A DNA stretch of 64,000 bases from Planctomycetota bacterium (GTDB taxonomy: Bacteria > Planctomycetota > MHYJ01 > JACPRB01): contig JACQVR010000091.1 of the NCBI GenBank assembly GCA_016209705.1, positions 1 to 64,000 of the forward strand, read 5' to 3'. Of this stretch, positions 9,437-17,313 are shown piece by piece. The stretch's first letter is position 1. Every line of letters starts with the position of its first letter. The notes below the pieces were generated by a model. That model worked only from the letters and a program-made list of their open reading frames with translations, was not told the DNA's origin and did no database searches. The translations under genes and the position numbers were made by a program.

Positions 9437-10039
9437 ATGGCCAGGCTCCTCGACAAATACCGCAATGAAGTCGTTCCGGCGCTGAAAGAGGCGCTGAAGA
9501 GAGACAACCCTCTGGGGTTGCCCCGGATCGAGAAGATCGTCGTATCCATGGGCGTCGGCAAGGCCATCGAGAACAAGAACCGGCTCGACGCCGCGGCCAG
9601 GGACCTCGGGCAAATCACGGGGCAGAAGGCGGCCATCTGTCGGGCGCGCAAGTCGGTCGCCGGATTCAAGCTCCGGAAGGGCCAGCCCATCGGCGTCAAG
9701 GTCACCTTGCGGGGCCGGCGCGCCTACGAGTTTCTGGACCGGCTGATCACGATCGTCATTCCCCGCATCCGAGACTTTCGGGGACTGTCGCCGACGGCCT
9801 TCGATGAGGCGGGAAACTATAACCTCGGCATTGCCGAGCAGGCGGTCTTTCCGGAGATCAATCTGGATAAGATGGAATTCGTGCAGGGGATGAACGTGTC
9901 GATCGGTGTGAAAGCGCGCCACCCGGGCGAATCGTTCGATTTGCTGAAGCGGCTGGGAATGCCGTTCCGCCAGGATCAGGCGAAGTCCGCAGAAGGCAAG
10001 GCGACCGAGGCCAAGGCCGTCTCGGCGAGCGCCGGATAG
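9437..10039 (+). CDS. rplE: 50S ribosomal protein L5
   Basis: L5 (200 residues) binds 5S rRNA. Conserved LPRIEKIVVSMGVG, LRKGQPIGVKVTLRGRRAYEF, IPRIRDFRGL and LGIAEQAVFPEI are present. A short Ala/Lys-rich tail of about 20 residues extends past the family end. It lies in the canonical order rplN-rplX-rplE-rpsZ. Confidence 0.97.
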   Translation: MARLLDKYRNEVVPALKEALKRDNPLGLPRIEKIVVSMGVGKAIENKNRLDAAARDLGQITGQKAAICRARKSVAGFKLRKGQPIGVKVTLRGRRAYEFLDRLITIVIPRIRDFRGLSPTAFDEAGNYNLGIAEQAVFPEINLDKMEFVQGMNVSIGVKARHPGESFDLLKRLGMPFRQDQAKSAEGKATEAKAVSASAG

Positions 10040-10054
10040 GATGACGAAGAAACC

Positions 10055-10240
10055 ATGGCGAGCACTCGATGGGTCGTAAAGCAGAAGAAAGCGCCGAAGT
10101 TCAAGGTGCGCGGGTACAATCGGTGCCAGTTGTGCGGTCGCCGGCGCGGCTATCATCGCAAATTCCACGTCTGTCGCCTATGCTTCCGGAATCTCGCCAA
10201 CCGCGGCGAGATCCCGGGGGTGCGCAAGGCGTCGTGGTAG
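10055..10240 (+). CDS. rpsZ: 30S ribosomal protein S14, zinc-binding type
   Basis: Short S14 of 61 residues with the C+ zinc motif CQLC and CRLC and the conserved [20 protein letters not shown] region and C-terminal [11 protein letters not shown]. This is the zinc-dependent form; no zinc-free paralogue is seen in the window. rpsH is separated from it by a heptamer-array gap. Confidence 0.96.
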   Translation: MASTRWVVKQKKAPKFKVRGYNRCQLCGRRRGYHRKFHVCRLCFRNLANRGEIPGVRKASW

Positions 10241-10250
10241 GAGAGGGGCC

Positions 10251-10343
10251 GATGTCCGATATCCGATTTTCGATGTCGCAAGGAGATAGGGAGATAGAGG
10301 AGATGCGGGAGATGACGGTGAGGGAAAGCTCCACATCTCCGCG
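10251..10343. repeat. composite heptamer array between rpsZ and rpsH
   Basis: Four GATNTCC-type heptamers (10251-10279) are followed by GGAGATN-type units (10280-10318) and a short mirror-image piece (CCACATCTCCGCG, 10331-10343). Two different repeat families are joined within the ribosomal protein operon. Confidence 0.75.
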
Positions 10344-10379
10344 ACGCGCTCATTCCCATTAAATAAGGACGGCGAAGCG

Positions 10380-10790
10380 ATGGCCAGTTCGGATCCCCTC
10401 GGCGACATGATCGCGATGATCAAGAACGCGAACGCGCGGCGCCATCTCAAGGTCGGACTGCCGCACTCGCGGGTCAAGGAAGGCCTCGCCCGGGTGCTCA
10501 AGGCCGAAGGGTTCCTGAGCGACGTTCAGGTCGTCGTTCCCGACGAGCGCCGTCCCTGGCGGAAGATGATGTGGCTGTACCTGAAATACGACACGGATCG
10601 CAGGCCGGTGTTGACCGATATCCGGCGCATCTCGACGCCGGGCCGCCGCATCTATCGGGGCGCGTCGGAATTCGGCAAGGTGCTCGACGGACTCGGCGTG
10701 GCCGTGATCACCACGTCGAAGGGGATCCTCAGCGACCGCCAGGCGCGCCAAGCGAAGGTGGGCGGCGAGCTCATTTGCAAAGTGTGGTAG
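10380..10790 (+). CDS. rpsH: 30S ribosomal protein S8
   Basis: S8 (136 residues), a primary 16S rRNA binder and, in E. coli, the feedback repressor of the spc operon. It starts with DPLGDMIAMIKNANARRH, has the conserved KVLDGLGVAVITTSKGILSDRQAR region and ends GELICKVW. AAGGA is placed a few bases before the ATG. It follows a repeat-filled gap, which may separate its translation from the upstream genes. Confidence 0.97.
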   Translation: MASSDPLGDMIAMIKNANARRHLKVGLPHSRVKEGLARVLKAEGFLSDVQVVVPDERRPWRKMMWLYLKYDTDRRPVLTDIRRISTPGRRIYRGASEFGKVLDGLGVAVITTSKGILSDRQARQAKVGGELICKVW

Positions 10791-10794
10791 CGAC

Positions 10795-11346
10795 ATGTCG
10801 CGGCTTGGAAATATCCCGATCAACGTTCCCGACAAGGTCAAAGTGAACCTGGCCGGCCGGACGCTTCACGTCGAAGGGCCGCTGGGCAAGCTCGCCTCGA
10901 CCTTCCGTCCGGAAGTCAAAGTGCGCATCGAAGGCGGCAAGCGGGTGGCCGTGGAGAGCTCCGGAGAGACGAAGCTGATTCGCGCCCTCCATGGGACGAC
11001 GCGCAGCCTGATTGCGGGCATGCTCGAAGGAGTTATCAAGGGGTACGAAAAGACGCTCGACATCACCGGGGTCGGTTACAACGCCCGCGTGCAGGGGGAC
11101 AAGCTCGTTCTCACGCTGGGTTTTTCCCATCCCGTGGAACTGACCGTTCCAAAGGGTTTGACCGTGACCTGTCCCAGCGCGACCTCGATTTCGGTCAAAG
11201 GAGTGGACAAGCACTCCGTCGGTGAATTCGCGGCCCGGATTCGGCGCGTCCGCCCGGCGGAACCTTACAATCTCAAGGGCATTAAGTATCGGGAAGAGGT
11301 GGTGCGCCGGAAAGCGGGCAAGACCTTTGTGACGGGAGCGACGTAA
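10795..11346 (+). CDS. rplF: 50S ribosomal protein L6
   Basis: L6 (183 residues), with both L6 domains: [17 protein letters not shown] at the start, [24 protein letters not shown] in the middle, and the C-terminal [18 protein letters not shown] signature. Starts 4 bp after rpsH. Its stop TAA is followed at once by a heptamer array. Confidence 0.97.
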   Translation: MSRLGNIPINVPDKVKVNLAGRTLHVEGPLGKLASTFRPEVKVRIEGGKRVAVESSGETKLIRALHGTTRSLIAGMLEGVIKGYEKTLDITGVGYNARVQGDKLVLTLGFSHPVELTVPKGLTVTCPSATSISVKGVDKHSVGEFAARIRRVRPAEPYNLKGIKYREEVVRRKAGKTFVTGAT

Positions 11347-11348
11347 AA

Positions 11349-11380
11349 AGCTTGTAGCTGGTAGCTTGAAGTTCGAAGCC
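11349..11380. repeat. AGCTTGT heptamer array after rplF
   Basis: Units AGCTTGT, AGCTGGT, AGCTTGA and AGTTCGA follow the rplF stop. This is the same family as the array after lysS (41442) and a related one at 17243. Confidence 0.75.
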
Positions 11381-11389
11381 GAAGACCAC

Positions 11390-11935
11390 ATGGGACACGC
11401 GCGAACGTTTGAATTAAGGAAGTGGAACCGGCGCGCCAAGCGGGCCGGACACGTGCGCCGGGTCGTCTCGGGCACGTCGAAGCGCCCGAGGCTGAGCATC
11501 TACCGCAGCCATCGCCATTTCCACGCTCAATTGATCGACGATACGGTCGGCCGGACGGTGGCGTCCGCTTCGTCGCTTCAGAAGGACGTGCGCGGGACGC
11601 TCAAGCAGGGGGGCGACCGCACGGCGGCGCAGGCCGTGGGGCGGAAACTGGCCGAAGCGGCGAAAGCGGCGGGCGTCACGCAGGTCGTGTTCGATCGGAA
11701 CTTCTACCGCTTCCATGGGCGGGTGCGCGCCTTCGCGGAAGCGGCCGCCAAGGGAGGCCTGGACTTCCTGGTCAATCCGAAGAAGAAGGATCGGCCGCCC
11801 AAGGAGGCGAAGGCGGCGGGAGCGAAACCGGCCAAGAAGGACAAGCCGGCCAAACCGCCGAAAGCGGGTGCGCCCGCGGAATCTCGATCGGCCCCGGCGG
11901 GAGTGAAGGGAGAAGCGCCCAAGGGAACTGCGTAA
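11390..11935 (+). CDS. rplR: 50S ribosomal protein L18 with a long basic tail
   Basis: L18 binds 5S rRNA. The core runs from the N-terminal [41 protein letters not shown] to [27 protein letters not shown] usual L18 ends near there (about 120 residues). This one continues for about 55 residues of Lys/Ala/Pro repeats ([17 protein letters not shown] and similar). ATG 11390 is chosen because the 8 residues read from 11366 would come from the heptamer array. Confidence 0.93.
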   Translation: MGHARTFELRKWNRRAKRAGHVRRVVSGTSKRPRLSIYRSHRHFHAQLIDDTVGRTVASASSLQKDVRGTLKQGGDRTAAQAVGRKLAEAAKAAGVTQVVFDRNFYRFHGRVRAFAEAAAKGGLDFLVNPKKKDRPPKEAKAAGAKPAKKDKPAKPPKAGAPAESRSAPAGVKGEAPKGTA

Positions 11936-11973
11936 GACGGTCGTTTGAAATGTGAATCTCGGCAAGCAGGTGA

Positions 11974-12522
11974 ATGATGGCTCATCCCCGTTCCCGCGTT
12001 CCGGACGAATTCGAAGAGATCGTGGTGAAGGTGAAGCGCTGCGCCAAAGTGGTCAAGGGCGGCAAGCGGTTCAGCTTCAACGCGCTGGTGGTGGTCGGGA
12101 ACCGGCAAGGCCGGGTGGGATGGGGATACGGGAAGGCCAATGAAGTGCCCTTCGCCGTCGAGAAGGGGATCCAGGAGGCGAAGAAGAACCTCATCCAGGT
12201 GCCCATCGTTCAAACGACGATCCCGCACGAGATTCGAGAGAAATTCGGAGCGACCTCCGTGTTGCTGCGTCCCGCCTGCCGCGGAACGGGCGTCAAGGCG
12301 GGCGCGTCCGCCCGGGCCGTTCTCGAACTGGCCGGAATTCACGACGTCCTGTCCAAGGTTTTCGGAAGCACGAATCCGATCAACGTCGTCAAAGCCACGT
12401 ACGGGGCGCTGGGAAAATTGAGAACCGTCGCCCAGTTCGAGCAGCAGCGGGGCGTTCCGGTGGTGGAGCGCCGCAAGAAGCCGGTCGCGGCGGCGGTGGA
12501 GACCGGCGCGGCGTCGCCCTGA
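11974..12522 (+). CDS. rpsE: 30S ribosomal protein S5
   Basis: S5 (182 residues), located near the decoding centre and important for fidelity. The dsRBD-like VVKVKRCAKVVKGGKRFSFNALVVVGN and VGWGYGKANEVPFAVEKGIQEAKKNL segments and the C-terminal GTGVKAGASARAVLELAGIHDV are typical. Two tandem ATG codons (11974, 11977) follow AGGTGA; either may be used. rpmD, the usual next gene, is absent. Confidence 0.97.
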   Translation: MMAHPRSRVPDEFEEIVVKVKRCAKVVKGGKRFSFNALVVVGNRQGRVGWGYGKANEVPFAVEKGIQEAKKNLIQVPIVQTTIPHEIREKFGATSVLLRPACRGTGVKAGASARAVLELAGIHDVLSKVFGSTNPINVVKATYGALGKLRTVAQFEQQRGVPVVERRKKPVAAAVETGAASP

Positions 12523-12584
12523 GCGGAGATCGGACACAGGGTTCGTAATGAAACGGGGGGCAGCGATTTCCGGCGATGGGTGTG

Positions 12585-12658
12585 AACCGCCAAAACGCCA
12601 AATCGCCAGAGAAATTCAAGGAAGGACGTCCGCCGGCGCAGGCGCTTTTTGGCGGTTT
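12585..12658. repeat. CGCCAAA-type array in place of rpmD
   Basis: AACCGCCAAAA (12585-12595) pairs perfectly with TTTTGGCGGTT (12647-12657), the same 11-base arms as at 4874/4919. Further CGCCAAA-like units lie between. The array fills the rpsE-rplO gap where rpmD (L30) normally lies. Confidence 0.8.
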
Positions 12659-12684
12659 CTGGAAAAATTTTGAGACGCCAGATT

Positions 12685-13179
12685 ATGAATTTGACAACCG
12701 TTCGTGCCGCGAAAATCCCGCGAAAGAAGAAGTTCCGCGTCGGGCGGGGCGAATCCAGCGGCGTGGGAAAGACGTCCGGCCGGGGTCACAAGGGCCAGTG
12801 GGCCCGCGGCGGCACGTCGTTCCGTCCGTACTTCGAAGGCGGGCAGATGTCGCTCATCCGGCGCATCCCCAAGCGCGGCTTCAACAACAAACCGTTCCGC
12901 ACCGAATACGAAATCGTTCATCTCTCTGACGTGGCGGCCGCGTTCGCGGCCGGGGAGACGGTGGACGAAACGTCGCTGCGCGCCAAGGGATTGATCCGAC
13001 GCCGCCGGCCCGTCAAGCTCCTGGGCGACGGGGCCGTGGACAAGAAATTGACGATCCGGGTTCATCGCGCGTCCAAGAGCGCCGCGGAAAAGGTGTCCAA
13101 GGCGGGTGGAGAGCTCGCGCTGGTGGAATGGACCGCTTCCGCCCAAGCGGTCAAGCCAAAGAATCCTCCAAAGAAATAG
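12685..13179 (+). CDS. rplO: 50S ribosomal protein L15
   Basis: L15 (164 residues), with the Gly-rich extended arm RVGRGESSGVGKTSGRGHKGQWARGG, then FEGGQMSLIRRIPKRGF, and a C-terminal domain ending ELALVEW. Starting at ATG 12685 gives the conserved MNLTTVRAAK opening; an upstream TTG at 12649 falls in the repeat array and is rejected. secY follows after a 68-bp structured leader. Confidence 0.96.
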   Translation: MNLTTVRAAKIPRKKKFRVGRGESSGVGKTSGRGHKGQWARGGTSFRPYFEGGQMSLIRRIPKRGFNNKPFRTEYEIVHLSDVAAAFAAGETVDETSLRAKGLIRRRRPVKLLGDGAVDKKLTIRVHRASKSAAEKVSKAGGELALVEWTASAQAVKPKNPPKK

Positions 13180-13197
13180 TGGGTCGGGTCGGCGAGA

Positions 13198-13246
13198 TAT
13201 GGGGTTGATTAGAATTCGCGACACCCCATAAGCAGAGCGAATTCTA
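13198..13246 (+). promoter_or_regulatory. predicted H-type pseudoknot immediately upstream of secY
   Basis: TATGGGGT (13198-13205) is perfectly complementary to ACCCCATA (13223-13230). TAGAATTCGC (13210-13219) is perfectly complementary to GCGAATTCTA (13237-13246). The two stems interleave (a-b-a'-b'), with loops of 4, 3 and 6 bases and an A-rich third loop, so they can form an H-type pseudoknot or two exclusive hairpins. The second stem ends one base before the secY ATG and would cover the ribosome-binding region. A translational control element is the natural inference; an operator or weak promoter is an alternative. Confidence 0.55.
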
Positions 13247-13247
13247 T

Positions 13248-14567
13248 ATGCAGATTCTCGAATCCTTCCGGAACATCTTCAAGATCAAGGAACTCAGCCA
13301 TCGCATCTTCTTCACGCTGGCGATCCTGCTCGTGTTCCGGCTGGGGTCGCACGTCCTGCTTCCCGGAGTGGACGAAAGCGGGATGAAGCGGTTCCAGGAA
13401 ATGGGAGAACAACTCGGCCCCGTCTGGTACTTTCTTCAGATCTTTTCCGGCGGCGCGCTGGCGAACTTGGCCGTCTTTTCGCTGGGCATCATGCCCTACA
13501 TCACCTCCTCCATCATCATGCAGCTCATGACCAAGGTGAGCGCGAATCTGGAGGCGATCGCCAAGGAGGGGCCGTCCGGCCAGCGCAAGATCTCCCAGTA
13601 CACCCGCTACCTGACCGTGCCCATCTGCGTCGTTCAAGGGTTCTTCGCGGTGCGCCAGCTCAACGTGCTTCAGTCCGGACCGAACGCGCCCCAGCTCGTC
13701 AGCGGGGGCTTCGGAAGCACCTTGACGCTGGTGATCGGCATGACCGCCGGGGCGCTCTTCGTCATGTGGCTGGGCGAGCAAATCACGGAGCGTGGCATCG
13801 GCAACGGGGCCTCGGTGCTGATCATGGCGGGGATTCTGGACCGCATGCCCGGCATCATTCTCATGCTCATCGAGAAATCGCGCACGCAGGAAGTCGCCGC
13901 CGACGCCATCGTGCTCATGGGCGTTCTGTACGTGGGGGCCATCGCGGCCACCGTGTTCGTCACCCAGGCCCAGCGGCGGATTCCGGTCCAGCATGCCAAG
14001 CATTTCCGCGGCCGCCGCGTGTGGATGGGGTCGCGGAATTATCTCCCTCTGCGGGTGAATACCTCGGGCGTGATGCCCGTCATCTTCGCGTCATCGCTGC
14101 TCACCGTCCCCTCGATGCTGGCCATGGTGCCGGGCCTGGGCTTCATGAACGAGTTGTTCGCAGGACGGGGATTCTTCTACATGGCGGGGTACATCGCCAT
14201 GATCTTCTTCTTCGCCTATTTCTGGACGTATCTTTTCTTTCCGCCGCACGAGATGGCGAACAACCTGAAGGAGTACGGGTCGTTCGTTCCGGGCATTCGG
14301 CCGGGCGAGAATACGTCGTCCTACCTGAACGGAATCCTGTCGCGCATCACGCTGGCCGGGGCGGCGTTTCTCTGCATGATCGCGCTGCTGCCCGACCTGG
14401 TTTCGGCGTGGCTCGGACTCCAGCGCTTCCTGGTCGCCTTCCTGGGCGGAACGGGCATCCTCATCGTGGTGGGCGTATGCCTGGACGTCGCCCAGAAAAT
14501 GGAGTCGTATCTGTTGATGCACCAGTACGAAGGATTCGTGGCCGGCGGCATCCGCGGCCGGCGGTAG
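13248..14567 (+). CDS. secY: protein translocase subunit SecY
   Basis: Channel-forming subunit of the Sec translocon, 439 residues with ten membrane helices. Landmarks are the plug region after FRLGSHVLLPGVDESG, the LGIMPYITSSIIMQL helix, GASVLIMAGIL, and the cytoplasmic loops with QRRIPVQHAK and GRRVWMGSRNYLPLRVNTSGVMPVIFASS. It sits in the normal place between rplO and adk. The start ATG directly follows the pseudoknot described at 13198-13246, and only a weak AGAG precedes it. Confidence 0.98.
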   Translation: MQILESFRNIFKIKELSHRIFFTLAILLVFRLGSHVLLPGVDESGMKRFQEMGEQLGPVWYFLQIFSGGALANLAVFSLGIMPYITSSIIMQLMTKVSANLEAIAKEGPSGQRKISQYTRYLTVPICVVQGFFAVRQLNVLQSGPNAPQLVSGGFGSTLTLVIGMTAGALFVMWLGEQITERGIGNGASVLIMAGILDRMPGIILMLIEKSRTQEVAADAIVLMGVLYVGAIAATVFVTQAQRRIPVQHAKHFRGRRVWMGSRNYLPLRVNTSGVMPVIFASSLLTVPSMLAMVPGLGFMNELFAGRGFFYMAGYIAMIFFFAYFWTYLFFPPHEMANNLKEYGSFVPGIRPGENTSSYLNGILSRITLAGAAFLCMIALLPDLVSAWLGLQRFLVAFLGGTGILIVVGVCLDVAQKMESYLLMHQYEGFVAGGIRGRR

Positions 14568-14588
14568 GGCTTCTCTTTTTCTTGGATG

Positions 14589-14700
14589 AACCGCCGAAAC
14601 GCGCCTGCGTCGTCGGAGCGGCGGCGGCGTCGCGAAGGCGCGAATGCGCCGGTGGAAATCCCGGCCGGAACGCTCCTGGCGGTTTGGCGTTTTGCCGGGT
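14589..14700. repeat. CGCCAAA-type array with inverted arms between secY and adk
   Basis: AACCGCC (14589-14595) pairs with GGCGGTT (14688-14694). Degenerate CGCC/GGCG units flank both, and the centre is GC-rich. Third member of the family seen at 4855 and 12585; less well conserved. Confidence 0.6.
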
Positions 14701-14749
14701 GAATTTCCTCAAAAGAAATCGCATCGGCTGTTTCATTACGAACCTCGCG

Positions 14750-15409
14750 ATGAGATTGATCTTCGTCGGCCCTCCGGGATCGGGCAAAGGCACGCAGGCC
14801 AAGAGGCTCGCGGAACGGCGGGGCGTGCCGCACATCTCCACCGGTGACCTGCTGCGCGATGCCGTGCGCCGCGGAACGGACGTCGGAAAGCAAGCGGAAG
14901 AGATCATGAAGGCGGGGAAGCTGGTGCCGGACGCCCTCGTGATCCGCGTCATGGAAGACCGGTTCCGCTCCGGAGACTGCGAGAAGGGTTTCATCCTGGA
15001 TGGGTTTCCCCGCACGCTCGGTCAGGCGGAGGCGCTGGACCGGATGTTGGAGCGCGTGCGGATGCCGATCCAGGTGGTCGTGCTTTTTCTGGTCGGCGAC
15101 GAGGCGGTCCTGGAGCGCATCACGGGACGGCGCTCCTGCCCGGTCTGCCAGACGCCGTATCATACGCGGTTCGTTCCGCCTCGAATCCCGGATCGATGCG
15201 ATCGGGACGGCGCGGCGCTGGTGCAGCGGCCCGATGATTCGGAGGAGAAGGTCCGCGTCCGCCTGGAGAAGTACCGCGAGGAAACCGAGGCGGTCATTCC
15301 CTACTATGAGCGGCGCGGACTGGTGCGGCGGATCGACGGCGAAGTCGATCCGGACCGCGTCTTCGAAGCGCTCGAAAAGGCCGTGGAAGAGTCAAGTCCG
15401 AAGTCCTAA
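14750..15409 (+). CDS. adk: adenylate kinase, long zinc-lid form
   Basis: Interconverts ATP, ADP and AMP. P-loop GPPGSGKGTQ near the N-terminus, NMP-binding STGDLLR, FILDGFPRT, and a LID domain with a partial metal site (CPVC then DRCDRDG). It is 219 residues, the usual long form. The gene begins ATG AGA TTG ATC. The last codons, including the TAA stop, lie inside a heptamer array (units AGTCCNA), so the SSPKS C-terminus is repeat-encoded. map follows. Confidence 0.97.
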   Translation: MRLIFVGPPGSGKGTQAKRLAERRGVPHISTGDLLRDAVRRGTDVGKQAEEIMKAGKLVPDALVIRVMEDRFRSGDCEKGFILDGFPRTLGQAEALDRMLERVRMPIQVVVLFLVGDEAVLERITGRRSCPVCQTPYHTRFVPPRIPDRCDRDGAALVQRPDDSEEKVRVRLEKYREETEAVIPYYERRGLVRRIDGEVDPDRVFEALEKAVEESSPKS

Positions 15410-15571
15410 GTCCCAAGTCCAAAGTCGGGAGGAGATGAGGAGAGATCTGGAGATGCGGGGATACGGGGTGGCGGGAAACGCGGAGTCCTTTTTGATCTCC
15501 GCCTCTCCTTGGATCTCCGATCTCCGGCGACTTCGGACGTTGGACTTCGAACTTAGGACTTCGGACTTCCG
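15389..15571. repeat. nested two-family heptamer palindrome between adk and map
   Basis: The outer left arm of AGTCCNA units (15389-15428) starts inside adk. An inner left arm of GGAGATN units (15429-15455) is mirrored by an inner right arm of ATCTCCN units (15495-15526). An outer right arm of GGACTTN units (15535-15570) ends at the map start codon. The whole 183 bp could fold as one long irregular hairpin. Confidence 0.8.
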
Positions 15572-16357
15572 ATGAGCGACCCCCCCATCCTCAAGGAACC
15601 GTGGGAACTGGACGTGATGCGCGAGGCGGGACGCATCGCCGCGGAGGCGCTCGCCCAGGCGATCGCCGCGGTCCGGCCGGGCGTGAGCACGCTGGACGTC
15701 GATCGGATCGCCGAAGGGCGGATTCGCGCGCGCGGCGCGAAGCCGACGTTTCAAGGCTATCCGCCGCATGCGGGACGGTACGCCTTTCGGCATTCGATTT
15801 GCGCCTCGGTCAACGAGGAGATCGTGCACGGCGTGCCGTCCGCCGATCGCGTGTTGAACGAAGGAGACATCTTCTCGATCGACATCGGCGCCACCTACAA
15901 GGGCTACGTCGGAGACATGGCGGTGACGGTGGGCGTGGGACGGATCTCGGCGGAGGCGCAGCGGTTGGTCGAGACGACCCGCGAATCTCTGGAGGCGGCG
16001 ATCGCGGTGATGCGGGCGGGGGCGCGCCTGTCCGAGGTGGGGGCGACCATCGAGGCCTATGCCCGCCGGCGCGGGTACAGCGTCGTCCGCAATTATTGCG
16101 GGCATGGGGTGGGGCGCGACATGCACGAGCCGCCGCAGGTGCCGAATTATTTCGATCCTTCGTTCCGTTTGCACGACGTGGTGTTGAAGCCGGGCCTCGT
16201 GCTGGCGATCGAGCCGATGCTGTGCCAGGGGTCGGAAAAAACGCGCACGCGGCCCGACCGCTGGACGGTGGTGACGGCCGACGGCAAGCTCTCCGCCCAT
16301 TTCGAACACACGGTGGCGGTCACGGAGGAGGGCCCGCGGGTGCTGACGCTTCCGTAG
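15572..16357 (+). CDS. map: methionine aminopeptidase, type I
   Basis: Removes the initiator methionine from nascent proteins. It is 261 residues with no N-terminal zinc extension (type Ia). Metal ligands are recognisable: Asp in FSIDIGA, Asp in GYVGDMAVT, His in GHGVGRDMHEPP, Glu in AIEPML and Glu in FEHTVAV. The ATG follows the heptamer arm with no clear Shine-Dalgarno. The adk-map-infA order is conserved in many bacteria. Confidence 0.97.
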   Translation: MSDPPILKEPWELDVMREAGRIAAEALAQAIAAVRPGVSTLDVDRIAEGRIRARGAKPTFQGYPPHAGRYAFRHSICASVNEEIVHGVPSADRVLNEGDIFSIDIGATYKGYVGDMAVTVGVGRISAEAQRLVETTRESLEAAIAVMRAGARLSEVGATIEAYARRRGYSVVRNYCGHGVGRDMHEPPQVPNYFDPSFRLHDVVLKPGLVLAIEPMLCQGSEKTRTRPDRWTVVTADGKLSAHFEHTVAVTEEGPRVLTLP

Positions 16358-16381
16358 CGTGAGAGCGCGCATGTCAAGGGG

Positions 16382-16410
16382 TTGACGAGTGCGGATCGCT
16401 TGGCTATACT
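16382..16410 (+). promoter_or_regulatory. strong promoter upstream of infA
   Basis: TTGACG (16382-16387) and TATACT (16405-16410) are 17 bp apart, close to the sigma-70 consensus. Transcription would start about 33 bases before the infA GTG. It would drive infA-rpmJ-rpsM-rpsK-rpsD-rpoA-rplQ separately from the upstream block. Confidence 0.75.
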
Positions 16411-16449
16411 TTTCCCCTCTTTGTCCCGGCAGGTTTTTGAAGGAGACGC

Positions 16450-16668
16450 GTGGTCAAGGAAGAGCCGATCCGCGTGGAAGCCACGGTCAAGGAGTCCCTT
16501 CCCAACGCGATGTTTCGAGTGCAGTTGGAAAACGGCCATCTCGTATTGGCCCACGTTTCGGGCAAGATGAGGATGAACTTCATCAAGATCCTGCCCGGAG
16601 ACAAAGTCGTCATCGAGATGTCCCCGTACGACCTGAGCAAGGGGCGAATCATTTACCGGGAACATTAG
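16450..16668 (+). CDS. infA: translation initiation factor IF-1
   Basis: IF-1 of 72 residues, a single OB fold ([45 protein letters not shown]) that occupies the 30S A site during initiation. The start is GTG 6 bases after AGGAGA. It leads a probable alpha-type operon from the promoter at 16382. Confidence 0.97.
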   Translation: MVKEEPIRVEATVKESLPNAMFRVQLENGHLVLAHVSGKMRMNFIKILPGDKVVIEMSPYDLSKGRIIYREH

Positions 16669-16699
16669 CCAGGACCGAACCCGGCATCCGAGAACGAAC

Positions 16700-16813
16700 A
16701 TGAAAGTGCGACCTTCGATCCGCCGGATTTGTGAGAAATGTCAGATCGTCCGCCGGAAGGGGCGTCTGCGCGTGATTTGCGCGAATCCGAAACACAAGCA
16801 ACGGCAGGGGTAG
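16700..16813 (+). CDS. rpmJ: 50S ribosomal protein L36
   Basis: Tiny gene of 37 codons starting [14 protein letters not shown]. It shows the L36 zinc motif (C-x2-C-x12-C-x4-H: CEKC, then CANPKH) and ends KHKQRQG, all diagnostic of the zinc-type L36. It lies 31 bp after infA and 4 bp before rpsM, the canonical position. Confidence 0.96.
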   Translation: MKVRPSIRRICEKCQIVRRKGRLRVICANPKHKQRQG

Positions 16814-16817
16814 CAAG

Positions 16818-17201
16818 ATGGCACGCGTCGCCGGCATCGAAATTCCGCCCCACAAGCATGCGTGGGTGGGGCTCATGTACATCTTCGGCATCGGACCCAC
16901 GCTCTCCCGGCGCATCCTCAAGGACGCCAACGTGCCCGAGAGCGTGAAAGTGAAGGACCTCAGCGAGGACCAGCTCAGCCGCATCAACGCCATCATCGAC
17001 AAGACGTGCGTGGTCGAGGGCGCGCTGCGGCGGCTGATTCAACAAAATCTTCAGCGCTTGAAGGACATCAATTCCTATCGAGGGTTGCGGCATCGCCGCG
17101 GCCTGCCGGTCCGGGGGCAACGCACGCGTTCCAACGCGCGAACGCGCAAGGGCCCCCGCAAGACGGTCGCCGGCAAGAAGATGGCCAAGGCGCCGACGTA
17201 A
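16818..17201 (+). CDS. rpsM: 30S ribosomal protein S13
   Basis: S13 (127 residues) at the head of the 30S, contacting the P-site tRNA and the 50[11 protein letters not shown] opening, helix-two-turn-helix region [14 protein letters not shown], and the basic C-terminus [28 protein letters not shown] are typical. It starts 4 bp after rpmJ. Confidence 0.97.
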   Translation: MARVAGIEIPPHKHAWVGLMYIFGIGPTLSRRILKDANVPESVKVKDLSEDQLSRINAIIDKTCVVEGALRRLIQQNLQRLKDINSYRGLRHRRGLPVRGQRTRSNARTRKGPRKTVAGKKMAKAPT

Positions 17202-17222
17202 CGGCGCACGTCGTCGGATGCA

Positions 17223-17270
17223 GAGCCGCCTGTGAACGCGCGGCTCGGAGCTGGGAGCTTGAAGCTCGGA
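17223..17270 (+). promoter_or_regulatory. hairpin plus GCTTGGA heptamers between rpsM and rpsK
   Basis: GAGCCGC (17223-17229) pairs perfectly with GCGGCTC (17240-17246) across a 10-base loop. Four tandem heptamers (GCTCGGA, GCTGGGA, GCTTGAA, GCTCGGA) follow at 17243-17270. In E. coli the S4 feedback site lies just upstream of rpsM; a regulatory role here is only a guess. Confidence 0.35.
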
Positions 17271-17313
17271 GAGGGGACCGGGAGCGTGTCGGGTTAATCA
17301 GAGGAGATTCATC

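Noticed and set aside
12649..12684. Upstream TTG start for rplO
   Set aside because: The extra 12 residues are read from the hairpin array; the conserved L15 opening starts at ATG 12685.
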